Positions 1 to 6,556 of a DNA stretch of 20,429 bases are shown here, piece after piece; position 1 is the stretch's first letter; each line of letters starts with the position of its first letter. The translations under genes and the position numbers were made by a program. The stretch is taken from positions 1 through 20,429 of the forward strand of contig SXVG01000101.1 of assembly GCA_005791685.1 (NCBI GenBank). The letters are read 5' to 3'. Source of the DNA: Methylotenera sp. (GTDB taxonomy: Bacteria; Pseudomonadota; Gammaproteobacteria; Burkholderiales; Methylophilaceae). The notes below the pieces were generated by a model. It saw only the letters and a list, made by a program, of their open reading frames with translations, made no database searches and was not told the DNA's origin.

Positions 1-1017
1 TAATTTATCCGCTTTGACCGAGCCAATTGTGCAACTTTTGCCGATGTCATTGCGTAACAAATCGACTATCATCAAATTCTCAGCCTGGTCTTTTGTGCTG
101 CTTTGCAGGTCCTTAGCCAGTGCGGCGTCTTGTTGTGCATCGTGAGCACGCGGTCTAGTGCCCTTGATAGGCCGTGTTTCAACATGATCCCCATGCAGCT
201 GTAAAAAGCGTTCCGGTGAGCCAGATAAGACCTGCAAACCAGCAAACTTCATGTAGGCCATGAATGGTGCGGGACTGAGTTCACGCAGCTTTTTATAGAG
301 CTGCCAGCTATCGCCTCGCGCGCTTGCAGAAAACCGTTGTGCCAGGTTAACTTGATAACAATCTCCTGCCGTAATGTAGTCTTTAATCCGACGAAAAGCC
401 TTGCTGTATTCGGGGTAGCTCATATTGCTGCCAACCGCACCGGTCAAACAAAAGTCTGACTTTGCATCATGCGCCACAGAGGGCTGGGGCGCATCAAATA
501 AGCGACACAAACTTTGCCAATTTTCATGGGTGCTGGCCTCAAACCCATGCGAAACCAAGCACGTTGTTTTTTCTTGATGATCCACCAGCACTGCCCAATC
601 GTATAAGCCTACTTGCATGTGCGGGATGGCGGCTTGGTTTTTTGCTGGTTTAGGCAGGTGTTCTAACTGCCTAAATAAATCGTATGAAAAATAACCCACG
701 GCACCCCCAGCAAAAGGCACGCCTTCCAGCGCCTGCGCACGATAAGGTGCTAATAACCGACGCAGTGCGGTAAAGGCGTCTTCATCACTGACGCTCACCT
801 CGCCATTGCGCCCGATGGTGCTGTTAAACTGTGGCCCATTAGCCTGGGTCGCCTCGTCACTGCTCAGCGTGACAAAAGGTTGCGCCACCAGAATATCAAA
901 ACGGCCATAGTCACTGCGTGGCTGGCCACTGTCTAAAAAGATAGGCCAAGGCAAGTGGGCGATACGCTCAAATAAACGCGTGCTATCCGCGTGGTAAGGG
1001 ATGTTATGTTTGAGCAT
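1..1017 (-). CDS. pabB: Aminodeoxychorismate synthase component I (PabB), 3' end cut by window edge
   Basis: Chorismate-utilising enzyme that, with a PabA-type glutaminase, makes 4-amino-4-deoxychorismate on the way to p-aminobenzoate. Reading from an ATG at 1017 gives 339 codons open to the window edge; the family is usually about 450 residues, so the C-terminal quarter is missing. Visible motifs are GGAVGYFSYD, QVNLAQRFS, SGSPERFL, TRPIKGTRPR and ENLMIVDLLRNDIG. The Lys in PIKGT (about residue 285) is the PabB-specific active-site lysine; anthranilate synthase TrpE has Ala there, so TrpE is disfavoured. The start is preceded by a G-rich stretch (GGGGGTGG) that can serve as ribosome binding site. 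It overlaps the upstream MfnF-like gene by 14 nt, implying cotranscription. In this setting pABA would feed H4MPT as well as folate synthesis, because beta-RFAP synthase consumes pABA; that link is inference. Confidence 0.93.
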   Translation of the reverse strand, partial: MLKHNIPYHADSTRLFERIAHLPWPIFLDSGQPRSDYGRFDILVAQPFVTLSSDEATQANGPQFNSTIGRNGEVSVSDEDAFTALRRLLAPYRAQALEGVPFAGGAVGYFSYDLFRQLEHLPKPAKNQAAIPHMQVGLYDWAVLVDHQEKTTCLVSHGFEASTHENWQSLCRLFDAPQPSVAHDAKSDFCLTGAVGSNMSYPEYSKAFRRIKDYITAGDCYQVNLAQRFSASARGDSWQLYKKLRELSPAPFMAYMKFAGLQVLSGSPERFLQLHGDHVETRPIKGTRPRAHDAQQDAALAKDLQSSTKDQAENLMIVDLLRNDIGKSCTIGSVKADKL

Positions 1018-2107
1018 GTGCCACCCCCAAGACTGCGACCGCATAAGCGGGAAAACACACCGCAGCTAGGCGCATTTGTGATGGGTTTATTAAGGGACTG
1101 GCTGGCTGGATAAAGTCGGCAATCGATTGATAAGGCAGGTTTAATTGCTGCGCCAAACTGGGCAGTAAGAAGTCCCCTACCCCTGCCCCCATCAAACTTA
1201 AACCCCACTGGTCCTCATCCAAGCAAGCCCTTTGTCGCTGTATAGCCTGCTTAATTTGCTGCAATTGGATATCCTTAAATGCTTGCGCTAAATCCTGCCA
1301 AACCGTTAGCGGCGCATCCTCCGCATCTCGCCCTACCATACGGGCAATACGACGCGCGCAAGCCGTCATGCTTTTATCACCCGCATCGGCCGTTTCTGCT
1401 TGGTTTTCAGCCGCGGGCAAATCACCGGTCAGGGTATACACGTCCGCCGTGGTGGCAAAATGCTCAGCGGCTAAATTAATTTTAGCGCCGGCAAACGCTA
1501 TTTTTTGCGCCAGCGCCATCAATGGCGTACGCACCACCCCGGTGTAAATCAACTCATCCGTTTGCAAGCGCATGGCATCGTTAAAACCCATTAACTGCGG
1601 CTTGCCATGGCTGATTAAAGCCAAATCCGTGGTCGTGCTACCGACATCAACAAACAATGCCGGCGATTTATTTTTAGCCGAAAGTTCAACACTGGCCAAC
1701 CAATTCATGGAGGCAATGTTCGCCGTACTAACTTGCACCAAAGACGGGGGCAGCCAAGTTTGGTAGCCTGCATAAAACAGTATTTCCGCGAATAATTTTC
1801 CTTGCAACAACTGGGTGATTTGCACCACGCCGCTATGCCGATCAGGGAATATATCGGCCAATTCAGCCGTCATGGTGACAAAGTGTTTAATGCCCAATGG
1901 CGCTAGGGAAAATTCAGCAAGCACTTGATCGACCGCTTGGTCCAGCACCGCTAAACCACGCCACAACGGGCAATAGACTTGACTCACAGCGATAACATGG
2001 CCGGCCGCGTTTACTTGTACCGCTTTTAAATGTGCCCCGCCCACATCCCAACCTATGGCATAAGGGCATAACGCCTCGGGCAACGGTCTATGGTTGTTGG
2101 TTTTCAT
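1004..2107 (-). CDS. MfnF-like hydantoinase/ASKHA-fold protein, probable methanofuran-type cofactor biosynthesis
   Basis: A 367-residue protein of the hydantoinase/oxoprolinase-like ASKHA superfamily. The N-terminal GWDVGGAHLKAV (about residues 19-30) and the central FVDVGSTTTDLALI (about 151-164) are the two glycine-rich phosphate-binding loops of the fold. The archaeal relative MfnF (MJ0807 family) condenses the aminomethylfuran diphosphate with gamma-glutamyltyramine during methanofuran synthesis, and bacterial homologues occur in H4MPT gene clusters of methylotrophs. Here it sits directly behind an MfnD-like ATP-grasp gene with an ATGA stop/start overlap (2104-2107) and ahead of pabB. A role in making the bacterial methanofuran analogue (methylofuran) is therefore a good inference, though the exact substrate is not shown by the sequence. 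The length is ordinary for the family and no frameshift is seen. Confidence 0.82.
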   Translation of the reverse strand: MKTNNHRPLPEALCPYAIGWDVGGAHLKAVQVNAAGHVIAVSQVYCPLWRGLAVLDQAVDQVLAEFSLAPLGIKHFVTMTAELADIFPDRHSGVVQITQLLQGKLFAEILFYAGYQTWLPPSLVQVSTANIASMNWLASVELSAKNKSPALFVDVGSTTTDLALISHGKPQLMGFNDAMRLQTDELIYTGVVRTPLMALAQKIAFAGAKINLAAEHFATTADVYTLTGDLPAAENQAETADAGDKSMTACARRIARMVGRDAEDAPLTVWQDLAQAFKDIQLQQIKQAIQRQRACLDEDQWGLSLMGAGVGDFLLPSLAQQLNLPYQSIADFIQPASPLINPSQMRLAAVCFPAYAVAVLGVAHAQT

Positions 2108-3147
2108 GACAAAACAATTTCCACCCGGTTTTTCTGCAAAACGGGTAATTTAAAACGTGCTGACAACACGCAAGATAAGATGAGTTCGGCTGGGTTGCAG
2201 GCGATCGCCTCACGCAAGCCGACATAGCTACTGGTTAAGCGTGGATTAATATCGATCACGTAAATTTCATCGTTATCGGTATCGATAATCAGGTCTACCC
2301 CCACGTAAGCCAAGGCATCGGGTAGCATTTTAGCAATTTTTCGCGCCAACGTTGCAAAACGTGGCCAGTAATTGGCTAGACCATTAACAGTAATAGCGCT
2401 TAAGCTAAAGCGATTATGCCGCGTGTCTATGTGCTGCTCATTACAGCTTAGCAACCAAGCCTGACCATCACGGCACAGCATGCACAAACTCGCCGCTATC
2501 CCAGGCTGATACGCTTGGGCAAAAAAATGTAAATAGCGTTGCTCTTGCTGCAACCAAGTCCGCAATGCGTCTAAAGAATCAAATCGCTGTATACCTTCGC
2601 AACCGGCGCCGTCCTCAGGCTTAAGCAGCCAAGCTGGCTCATTATGCGCCAGCAAGTTGGCAAAATAGTCTTCTTGCATTAGGTCTTCGCCCGTGTGTAT
2701 GGCCAGGGTTTTGATGCCGGCATTTTGCAAGGCCTCAAAGCTGAGGGTTTTACTGGTGCCGATTAAGGTGGCGTCGTAACCACATCCTATCAAGAGCGGC
2801 CCATCCACTTTATTCTCGGCCGCCAAACACAGTTCGGTCAATTTAAGCAATTGCCCGTCCGTTTCTGGTGCAATCAGCCAAACCAAATCCACTTGCTTTA
2901 AGGTTTTCTTAAACACCTTCATGAATTCACCCATCGCCACCGGCACACTGACTTGCGCATAAGCTGAAGCGGGCAAACGAACATCGTGCAGGCTAATGAG
3001 CTGGTATTGTTCAAGCGCGCTCAAATCACTTAACAAGGCATCGCGCATGCGTTCACCTTCTTTGGCCAAGGCGCATGACAAAGGCGCATCAGCAAAGCCG
3101 CCAGCAGTGATAAACTCACATACTAATAATTTTTGACGCTGTTCGAT
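2104..3147 (-). CDS. MfnD-like ATP-grasp ligase, with probable non-canonical start
   Basis: ATP-grasp amide ligase resembling tyramine/tyrosine-glutamate ligase of methanofuran synthesis. The first ordinary start is a TTG at 3081 (325 residues), but the same frame stays open upstream to a TAA at 3220-3222. It encodes KLLVCEFITAGGFADAPL just before that TTG. This looks like the usual first beta strand and GG turn of the family, so translation should begin upstream. No ATG, GTG or TTG exists there; ATC codons at 3150 and 3147 lie 8 to 11 nt after a GGGA that could act as a Shine-Dalgarno sequence. I therefore draw the gene from 3147 (347 residues) with low confidence in the exact start. Later motifs are the ATP-binding EPAWLLKPEDGAGCEG and the metal-binding VIDINPRLTSSYVG. 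It heads the operon with the MfnF-like gene and pabB. Alternatives are a TTG start with a truncated domain, or a base error. Confidence 0.78.
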   Translation of the reverse strand: MEQRQKLLVCEFITAGGFADAPLSCALAKEGERMRDALLSDLSALEQYQLISLHDVRLPASAYAQVSVPVAMGEFMKVFKKTLKQVDLVWLIAPETDGQLLKLTELCLAAENKVDGPLLIGCGYDATLIGTSKTLSFEALQNAGIKTLAIHTGEDLMQEDYFANLLAHNEPAWLLKPEDGAGCEGIQRFDSLDALRTWLQQEQRYLHFFAQAYQPGIAASLCMLCRDGQAWLLSCNEQHIDTRHNRFSLSAITVNGLANYWPRFATLARKIAKMLPDALAYVGVDLIIDTDNDEIYVIDINPRLTSSYVGLREAIACNPAELILSCVLSARFKLPVLQKNRVEIVLS

Positions 3148-3859
3148 GATGCAAATAATCCCGGTAATTGATTTATTAAATGGCGTGGTGGTGCATGCTA
3201 AAAAAGGCCACAGGCAACATTACCAAGCGATACAGTCCCAACTGTGCGCGTCCAGCGACCCGCTGGACATCATAGCCGCACTGCTGGCCGTGCATCCATT
3301 TCAGCAATTATATATCGCCGATTTAAATGCCATTCAAAAACTAGCGTACGGCGAGGCAACAAATTATGCCGTGATAGAAAAAATTAGCCAGCAATACCCG
3401 CAATTGGATTTATGGCTAGATGCCGGCATAGCCCATACTAGCGATTTAGCTAAGTGGCAAACGCTCAAGCTACGCTTAATCCTCGCCAGTGAGAATTTCC
3501 AGCGCCTAGAAGACTATTTGGCGCTTAAGTCTGGGCAACAAGATTGTATACTGTCACTGGATTTCTTCCGTGAGGGCTACCAAGGTCCGTTAGCCTTGTT
3601 AGAAAATAGCGCCTACTGGCCGCAACAAGTCATCGTCATGTCACTGGCCGACGTGGGTGCCAATCAAGGCGTCAACACATTAAGGCTAAGTCAAATAATT
3701 AAGCAAAATAACACGGCTAAAATTTACGCTGCCGGCGGTATTAGGCATAAGGATGACTTGCTGTTACTGAAAAACATGGCGGCGCATGGGGTGTTAATCG
3801 CCAGCGCCTTGCATCAGCAGCAAATATCAAGCGCAGACTTGGCCTCACTAGCCCAATAA
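3146..3859 (+). CDS. HisA/HisF-family TIM-barrel protein linked to the C1-cofactor cluster
   Basis: A 237-residue (beta/alpha)8 barrel related to HisA, the ProFAR isomerase of histidine synthesis. Two adjacent ATGs (3146, 3149) are possible starts; the second gives MQIIPVIDL, the usual HisA beginning. Counted from it, Asp8 and Asp138 (in ILSLDFFREGYQGP) match the two catalytic aspartates of HisA. A C-terminal phosphate-site motif is visible as AAGGIRHKDDL, followed by GVLIASALH. It is not next to any other his gene but divergent from an MfnD/MfnF/pabB operon. HisA-like paralogues are known in methylotroph H4MPT/methanofuran clusters without an assigned reaction. A sugar-phosphate isomerisation in cofactor synthesis is inference; genuine HisA remains possible. 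No Shine-Dalgarno sequence precedes the start. The stop codon is embedded in the bidirectional terminator. Confidence 0.8.
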   Translation: MMQIIPVIDLLNGVVVHAKKGHRQHYQAIQSQLCASSDPLDIIAALLAVHPFQQLYIADLNAIQKLAYGEATNYAVIEKISQQYPQLDLWLDAGIAHTSDLAKWQTLKLRLILASENFQRLEDYLALKSGQQDCILSLDFFREGYQGPLALLENSAYWPQQVIVMSLADVGANQGVNTLRLSQIIKQNNTAKIYAAGGIRHKDDLLLLKNMAAHGVLIASALHQQQISSADLASLAQ

Positions 3860-3885
3860 AAAAGCTCGCCTAAGCGAGCTTTTTT
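3858..3885. terminator. Bidirectional intrinsic terminator between the HisA-like gene and phi
   Basis: A perfect hairpin: GCTCGC (3864-3869), loop CTAA, GCGAGC (3874-3879), flanked by six A before and six T after. It therefore reads as a rho-independent terminator on both strands. It begins within the stop codon of the HisA-like gene and ends 24 nt from the end of convergent phi. Confidence 0.93.
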
Positions 3886-3909
3886 CAAACACTAACAACG
3901 GGCGACTAC

Positions 3910-4449
3910 TTATTCCAAGTTAGCATGGATAGCACGCATGCCTTCCTCAGTAAGGCCTTTAGCGAAAATCAAATCGGCAATGACGGCCTCTAAGAAAATC
4001 AAGGTTGAAAGTTCAAACTGTGAGCCCATGGGCATGCCTTGGGTTAATGGGAAGCTGTTATCGTTACCGATTTGAACGGTTAAATCCGCGGCATCGGCCA
4101 TCGCTGATGATTTCTTCATGGAAACCACAACCAATTTAGCACCCACTGATTTAGCCTTTTTAACAAAGGGTAACAATGTTTCTGTACCGCCTGAACCGGA
4201 TACCAATAACAGCAAATCGCCGGCTTTGATTGCTGGAGTGACCACTTCCCCTATCATACTAACGTTATAGCCGGCATGCACTAAACGCATGGCAAAGAAA
4301 CGTGAAACCAATAGCGAACGACCTGCACCACCGATAAATGTGCGACCAGCACCTTGAACTAACTTTAAAAGTTCGGCTGATTTAGCATTGTCTGTTTCAG
4401 ACAATATGCTGGTTAATTTATCTAAAATTAATTTTTGACTGCTGCTCAT
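3910..4449 (-). CDS. phi: 6-phospho-3-hexuloisomerase (Phi/HxlB)
   Basis: Isomerises D-arabino-3-hexulose 6-phosphate, the product of Hps, to fructose 6-phosphate, the second step of formaldehyde fixation in the RuMP cycle. The 179-residue length is standard for the family. The sequence is a single SIS sugar-isomerase domain with FIGGAGRSLLVSRFFAMRL (about 38-56), the serine-rich LLLVSGSGGTETLLP loop (about 80-94) and GMPMGSQFELSTLIFLEA near the C terminus, typical of HxlB. The start is supported by AAGGA about 7 nt upstream of the ATG. It lies downstream of hps but a strong terminator (4496-4526) separates the two, and I find no convincing promoter in the remaining 46 nt, so it may depend on read-through. 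Codon use resembles that of hps and tal and suggests high expression. Confidence 0.96.
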   Translation of the reverse strand: MSSSQKLILDKLTSILSETDNAKSAELLKLVQGAGRTFIGGAGRSLLVSRFFAMRLVHAGYNVSMIGEVVTPAIKAGDLLLLVSGSGGTETLLPFVKKAKSVGAKLVVVSMKKSSAMADAADLTVQIGNDNSFPLTQGMPMGSQFELSTLIFLEAVIADLIFAKGLTEEGMRAIHANLE

Positions 4450-4495
4450 AATTTTTTCCTTATATATTCAATGGCACTGTATTTAACAGGCTATT

Positions 4496-4526
4496 AAAAA
4501 AAAACCCGACTCGATAAAGAGTCGGG
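4496..4526 (-). terminator. Intrinsic terminator downstream of hps, upstream of phi
   Basis: On the minus strand an 8-bp perfect stem CCCGACTC/GAGTCGGG (arms 4526-4519 and 4512-4505) with a 6-nt loop is followed at once by nine T. This is a textbook rho-independent terminator placed between hps and phi. It would end much of the hps transcript and reduce phi expression relative to hps. Confidence 0.92.
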
Positions 4527-4572
4527 ATTTCTAATTACTCATTTCAATAACTTCTTATTGAAATCGCTTAAA

Positions 4573-5205
4573 TTAAGCGTGAGCGATGGCTGTGATTTCA
4601 GCAGCAGAAGCAGCTGGATCAGTTGCGCCGTAGATTGCAGCACCCGCTACAATGATAGTAGCGCCAGCATCACGTACTTGAGCAGTTGTAGCCGCTTTAA
4701 CGCCGCCAGCCACTGAAATTTCAACGCCTAAATTCAAACCAGCTACCAAAGCTAGATCGGTAAACGGTGTTTGACCAGCCGCTTGTTGATCTAAACCAGT
4801 GTGCACGCCAATGATGTGTGCGCCAGCAGCAGCCACTTCTTTAGTTCTAGCCGCTTTATCAGCCACGTTGATCAAGTCAACTTGAGCTTTTTTGCCGTAT
4901 TTGTTAGCTACATCGATTACACCTTTGATGGTACCGATATCAGCACAACCTAAAACTGTACAGATGTCTGCACCGGCTTTGTAGAATGGCTCAGCTTCGT
5001 AGAAACCAGCATCCATTGTTTTCAAATCAACTAAGATTTGGTTTTTTGGGAATTTAGCACGTAATGTTTCTAGCAATTTGATACCGTTGTGCTTGATGCA
5101 TGGTGTACCGATTTCAAGAATGTCAACGTGCGGTGCAACTAATGCAGCTAAAGCAACTGTGCCGTCAAAGTCTAATGAATCTAAAGCCATTTGGGTTAAT
5201 GCCAT
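4573..5205 (-). CDS. hps: 3-hexulose-6-phosphate synthase (Hps/HxlA)
   Basis: Aldol condensation of formaldehyde with ribulose 5-phosphate to D-arabino-3-hexulose 6-phosphate, the entry step of the RuMP cycle. The 210-residue protein is a full-length member of the OMP decarboxylase-like TIM-barrel family. The catalytic signature DLKTMD (Asp60, Lys62, Asp65) is intact, followed by AEPFYKAGADICTVLG and a C-terminal phosphate-binding region with ISVAGGVKAAT and IIVAGAAIYGA. The ATG at 5205 is preceded by GGAGA at good spacing. A near-consensus sigma70 promoter lies about 150 nt upstream, so the mRNA has a long leader, and a strong terminator follows the gene. Third positions are AT-rich with a restricted codon set compared with the neighbouring H4MPT genes, as expected for a very highly expressed enzyme. 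Confidence 0.98.
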   Translation of the reverse strand: MALTQMALDSLDFDGTVALAALVAPHVDILEIGTPCIKHNGIKLLETLRAKFPKNQILVDLKTMDAGFYEAEPFYKAGADICTVLGCADIGTIKGVIDVANKYGKKAQVDLINVADKAARTKEVAAAGAHIIGVHTGLDQQAAGQTPFTDLALVAGLNLGVEISVAGGVKAATTAQVRDAGATIIVAGAAIYGATDPAASAAEITAIAHA

Positions 5206-5284
5206 GGTGTTTCTCCGTTTAATAATTTTTTAAAATGTTACTGAATTTATTGCTATTTTAGTAATAAAAATCCCTCAAAAACGT

Positions 5285-5307
5285 CACTCAACCTTAAGGT
5301 TTAAGTG
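5285..5307 (-). promoter_or_regulatory. Stem-loop in the hps leader, attenuator-like
   Basis: In the predicted hps leader the transcript can fold CACTT/GAGTG (one G-U pair) and AACC/GGTT around a TTAA loop, with one bulged A. The core AACCTTAAGGTT (5290-5301) is a perfect palindrome. Two bases past the next AC, a run of five T follows, so the element has the outline of a weak intrinsic terminator within the leader. Function is not established; it may be an mRNA-stabilising stem or a protein-binding site. Confidence 0.35.
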
Positions 5308-5362
5308 CTGGTTACAAAGGCTTTTACCCTGCAATTCTTGCCTTACCTAAAACTGGACACTT

Positions 5363-5391
5363 ATAGTAAATGCCCAGTAATCATATGTCAA
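5363..5391 (-). promoter_or_regulatory. sigma70-type promoter of hps
   Basis: Minus strand: -35 box TTGACA (5391-5386, six of six matches), 17-nt spacer, -10 box TACTAT (5368-5363, four of six). Transcription would start near 5355, giving a leader of about 150 nt before the hps ATG. This is the best promoter match in the window, in keeping with the high expression expected of hps. Confidence 0.82.
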
Positions 5392-5438
5392 TTCTAAACT
5401 TGGTAGATTACGCTTTTATTACAAAATACTTTAAGCTG

Positions 5439-5455
5439 GTGACGGTGAGCGTCAC
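5439..5455 (-). terminator. Small hairpin after tal, weak terminator or mRNA 3' end
   Basis: A 6-bp inverted repeat GTGACG/CGTCAC with a 5-nt loop begins five bases after the tal stop codon. No T-tract follows directly on the minus strand, so efficient intrinsic termination is doubtful. It may instead protect a processed 3' end. Confidence 0.35.
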
Positions 5456-5459
5456 TCAA

Positions 5460-6413
5460 TTAAAGTTTTTCGCTTAAAGCGGCTTCCAGTTTGTTTTGAT
5501 CCGCCACAAAACCGCGTATGCCTTCTGCCAATTTCTCTGTGGCCATCGCATCTTGATTTAATTCAAAGCGGAATTCTTCTTCGGTCAATTTAGCACCTGG
5601 TTTTGTAGTTGCACCTTGGTCTTTTAACACTTGCGCTAAATTGCCTTCGGTTGCAGCTAAGTCTTGTAATAAGTTTGGTGACACGGTTAAACGATCACAA
5701 CCTGCTAGCGCAATCAATTCACCGGTATTGCGGAAAGAAGCACCCATCACCACTGTTTTATAACCGTGCTCTTTGTAATATTGATAAATAGCACGCACTG
5801 AAACCACACCAGGATCGGTCTCTTGTGTGTATTCTGTACTTGGGTTTTTAGCTTTATACCAATCTAAAATACGACCAACGAATGGTGAAATCAAGAATAC
5901 GCCAGCCTCTGCACAAGCGCGCGCTTGACCGAAACCAAACAACAAAGTGAGGTTACATTGTATGCCTTCTTTTTCAAGTATTTCACCGGCTTTAATGCCT
6001 TCCCAAGTGGAAGCCAATTTAATCAACACACGGTCTTTGCTCACGCCAGAATCTTGGTACAACTGTATCAATTTACGGCCCTTGGCTACCATGGCATCCA
6101 AGTTGAATGACAAACGTGCATCCACTTCAGTTGAAATACGACCCGGTACCACTTTAGTGATTTCCGTACCAATTAATACCGCTAGTTTGTCCGCTGCATT
6201 ATCAATTTGCTCGGCTTTAGTGCCGCCTTGTGCTTTGGCATAAGCAATCGCCGTTTCAATAAGAGGTGCGTATTGTGGCAATTGACTTGCTTTTAATACT
6301 AGAGAGGGGTTGGTGGTTGCGTCCACAGGTTTAACTGCTTTAATCGCTTCAACGTCACCGGTGTCTGCCACGATGGTGGTCATCGCCTTTAATTGATCTA
6401 ATAAATTTGCCAT
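5460..6413 (-). CDS. tal: Transaldolase (TalB type)
   Basis: Transfers a dihydroxyacetone unit between sugar phosphates, working in the rearrangement phase of the RuMP cycle that regenerates ribulose 5-phosphate. From the ATG at 6413 the product is 317 residues, the same length as E. coli TalB. The Schiff-base lysine of VLIKLASTWEGI falls exactly at residue 132. Other family motifs are DATTNPSLVLKA (about 31-42), CNLTLLFGFGQA and GASFRNTGELIALAGCDRLT. An in-frame extension to 6521 exists but is rejected, because AGGAGG lies 7 nt before the ATG at 6413 and the residues after it match the family N terminus. It has its own promoter candidate, and it lies between the H4MPT operon and hps. A small hairpin follows the stop codon. 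Confidence 0.97.
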   Translation of the reverse strand: MANLLDQLKAMTTIVADTGDVEAIKAVKPVDATTNPSLVLKASQLPQYAPLIETAIAYAKAQGGTKAEQIDNAADKLAVLIGTEITKVVPGRISTEVDARLSFNLDAMVAKGRKLIQLYQDSGVSKDRVLIKLASTWEGIKAGEILEKEGIQCNLTLLFGFGQARACAEAGVFLISPFVGRILDWYKAKNPSTEYTQETDPGVVSVRAIYQYYKEHGYKTVVMGASFRNTGELIALAGCDRLTVSPNLLQDLAATEGNLAQVLKDQGATTKPGAKLTEEEFRFELNQDAMATEKLAEGIRGFVADQNKLEAALSEKL

Positions 6414-6480
6414 TACTTGCCTCCTAAAAATTAACTTGAAATCAGCTGATGCTGCAGTCTTATACAAAATCCAGTGCAAC

Positions 6481-6508
6481 ATTATATCTGAAATTTGCCC
6501 GCTGTCGT
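6481..6508 (-). promoter_or_regulatory. Probable sigma70-type promoter of tal
   Basis: Minus strand: perfect -10 TATAAT (6486-6481), 16-nt spacer, -35 ACGACA (6508-6503, four of six matches). The predicted start near 6475 gives a leader of about 60 nt ending in the AGGAGG ribosome binding site of tal. It would let tal be transcribed independently of the upstream H4MPT operon. Confidence 0.65.
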
Positions 6509-6556
6509 TAGCCCAGCACACATTTACTTGGCTGCCAGCCCAGCAAAACTAAGGCC

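Noticed and set aside
1..1017. Identification as anthranilate synthase component I (TrpE)
   Set aside because: The motif is PIKGT with the PabB lysine rather than PIAGT, and the context is cofactor synthesis rather than tryptophan genes.
933..1208. 91-codon minus-strand reading frame over the pabB/MfnF-like junction
   Set aside because: It lies in another frame of two well-supported genes and has no recognisable domain.
3910..4449. Identification as another SIS-domain sugar isomerase (GmhA or KdsD type)
   Set aside because: Length, the GMPMGSQFELS segment and the adjacent hps fit HxlB/Phi.
6414..6521. In-frame extension giving transaldolase a 36-residue longer N terminus
   Set aside because: AGGAGG lies 7 nt before the ATG at 6413, the TalB N terminus begins there, Lys132 then takes its standard number, and the tal promoter candidate lies within the extension.
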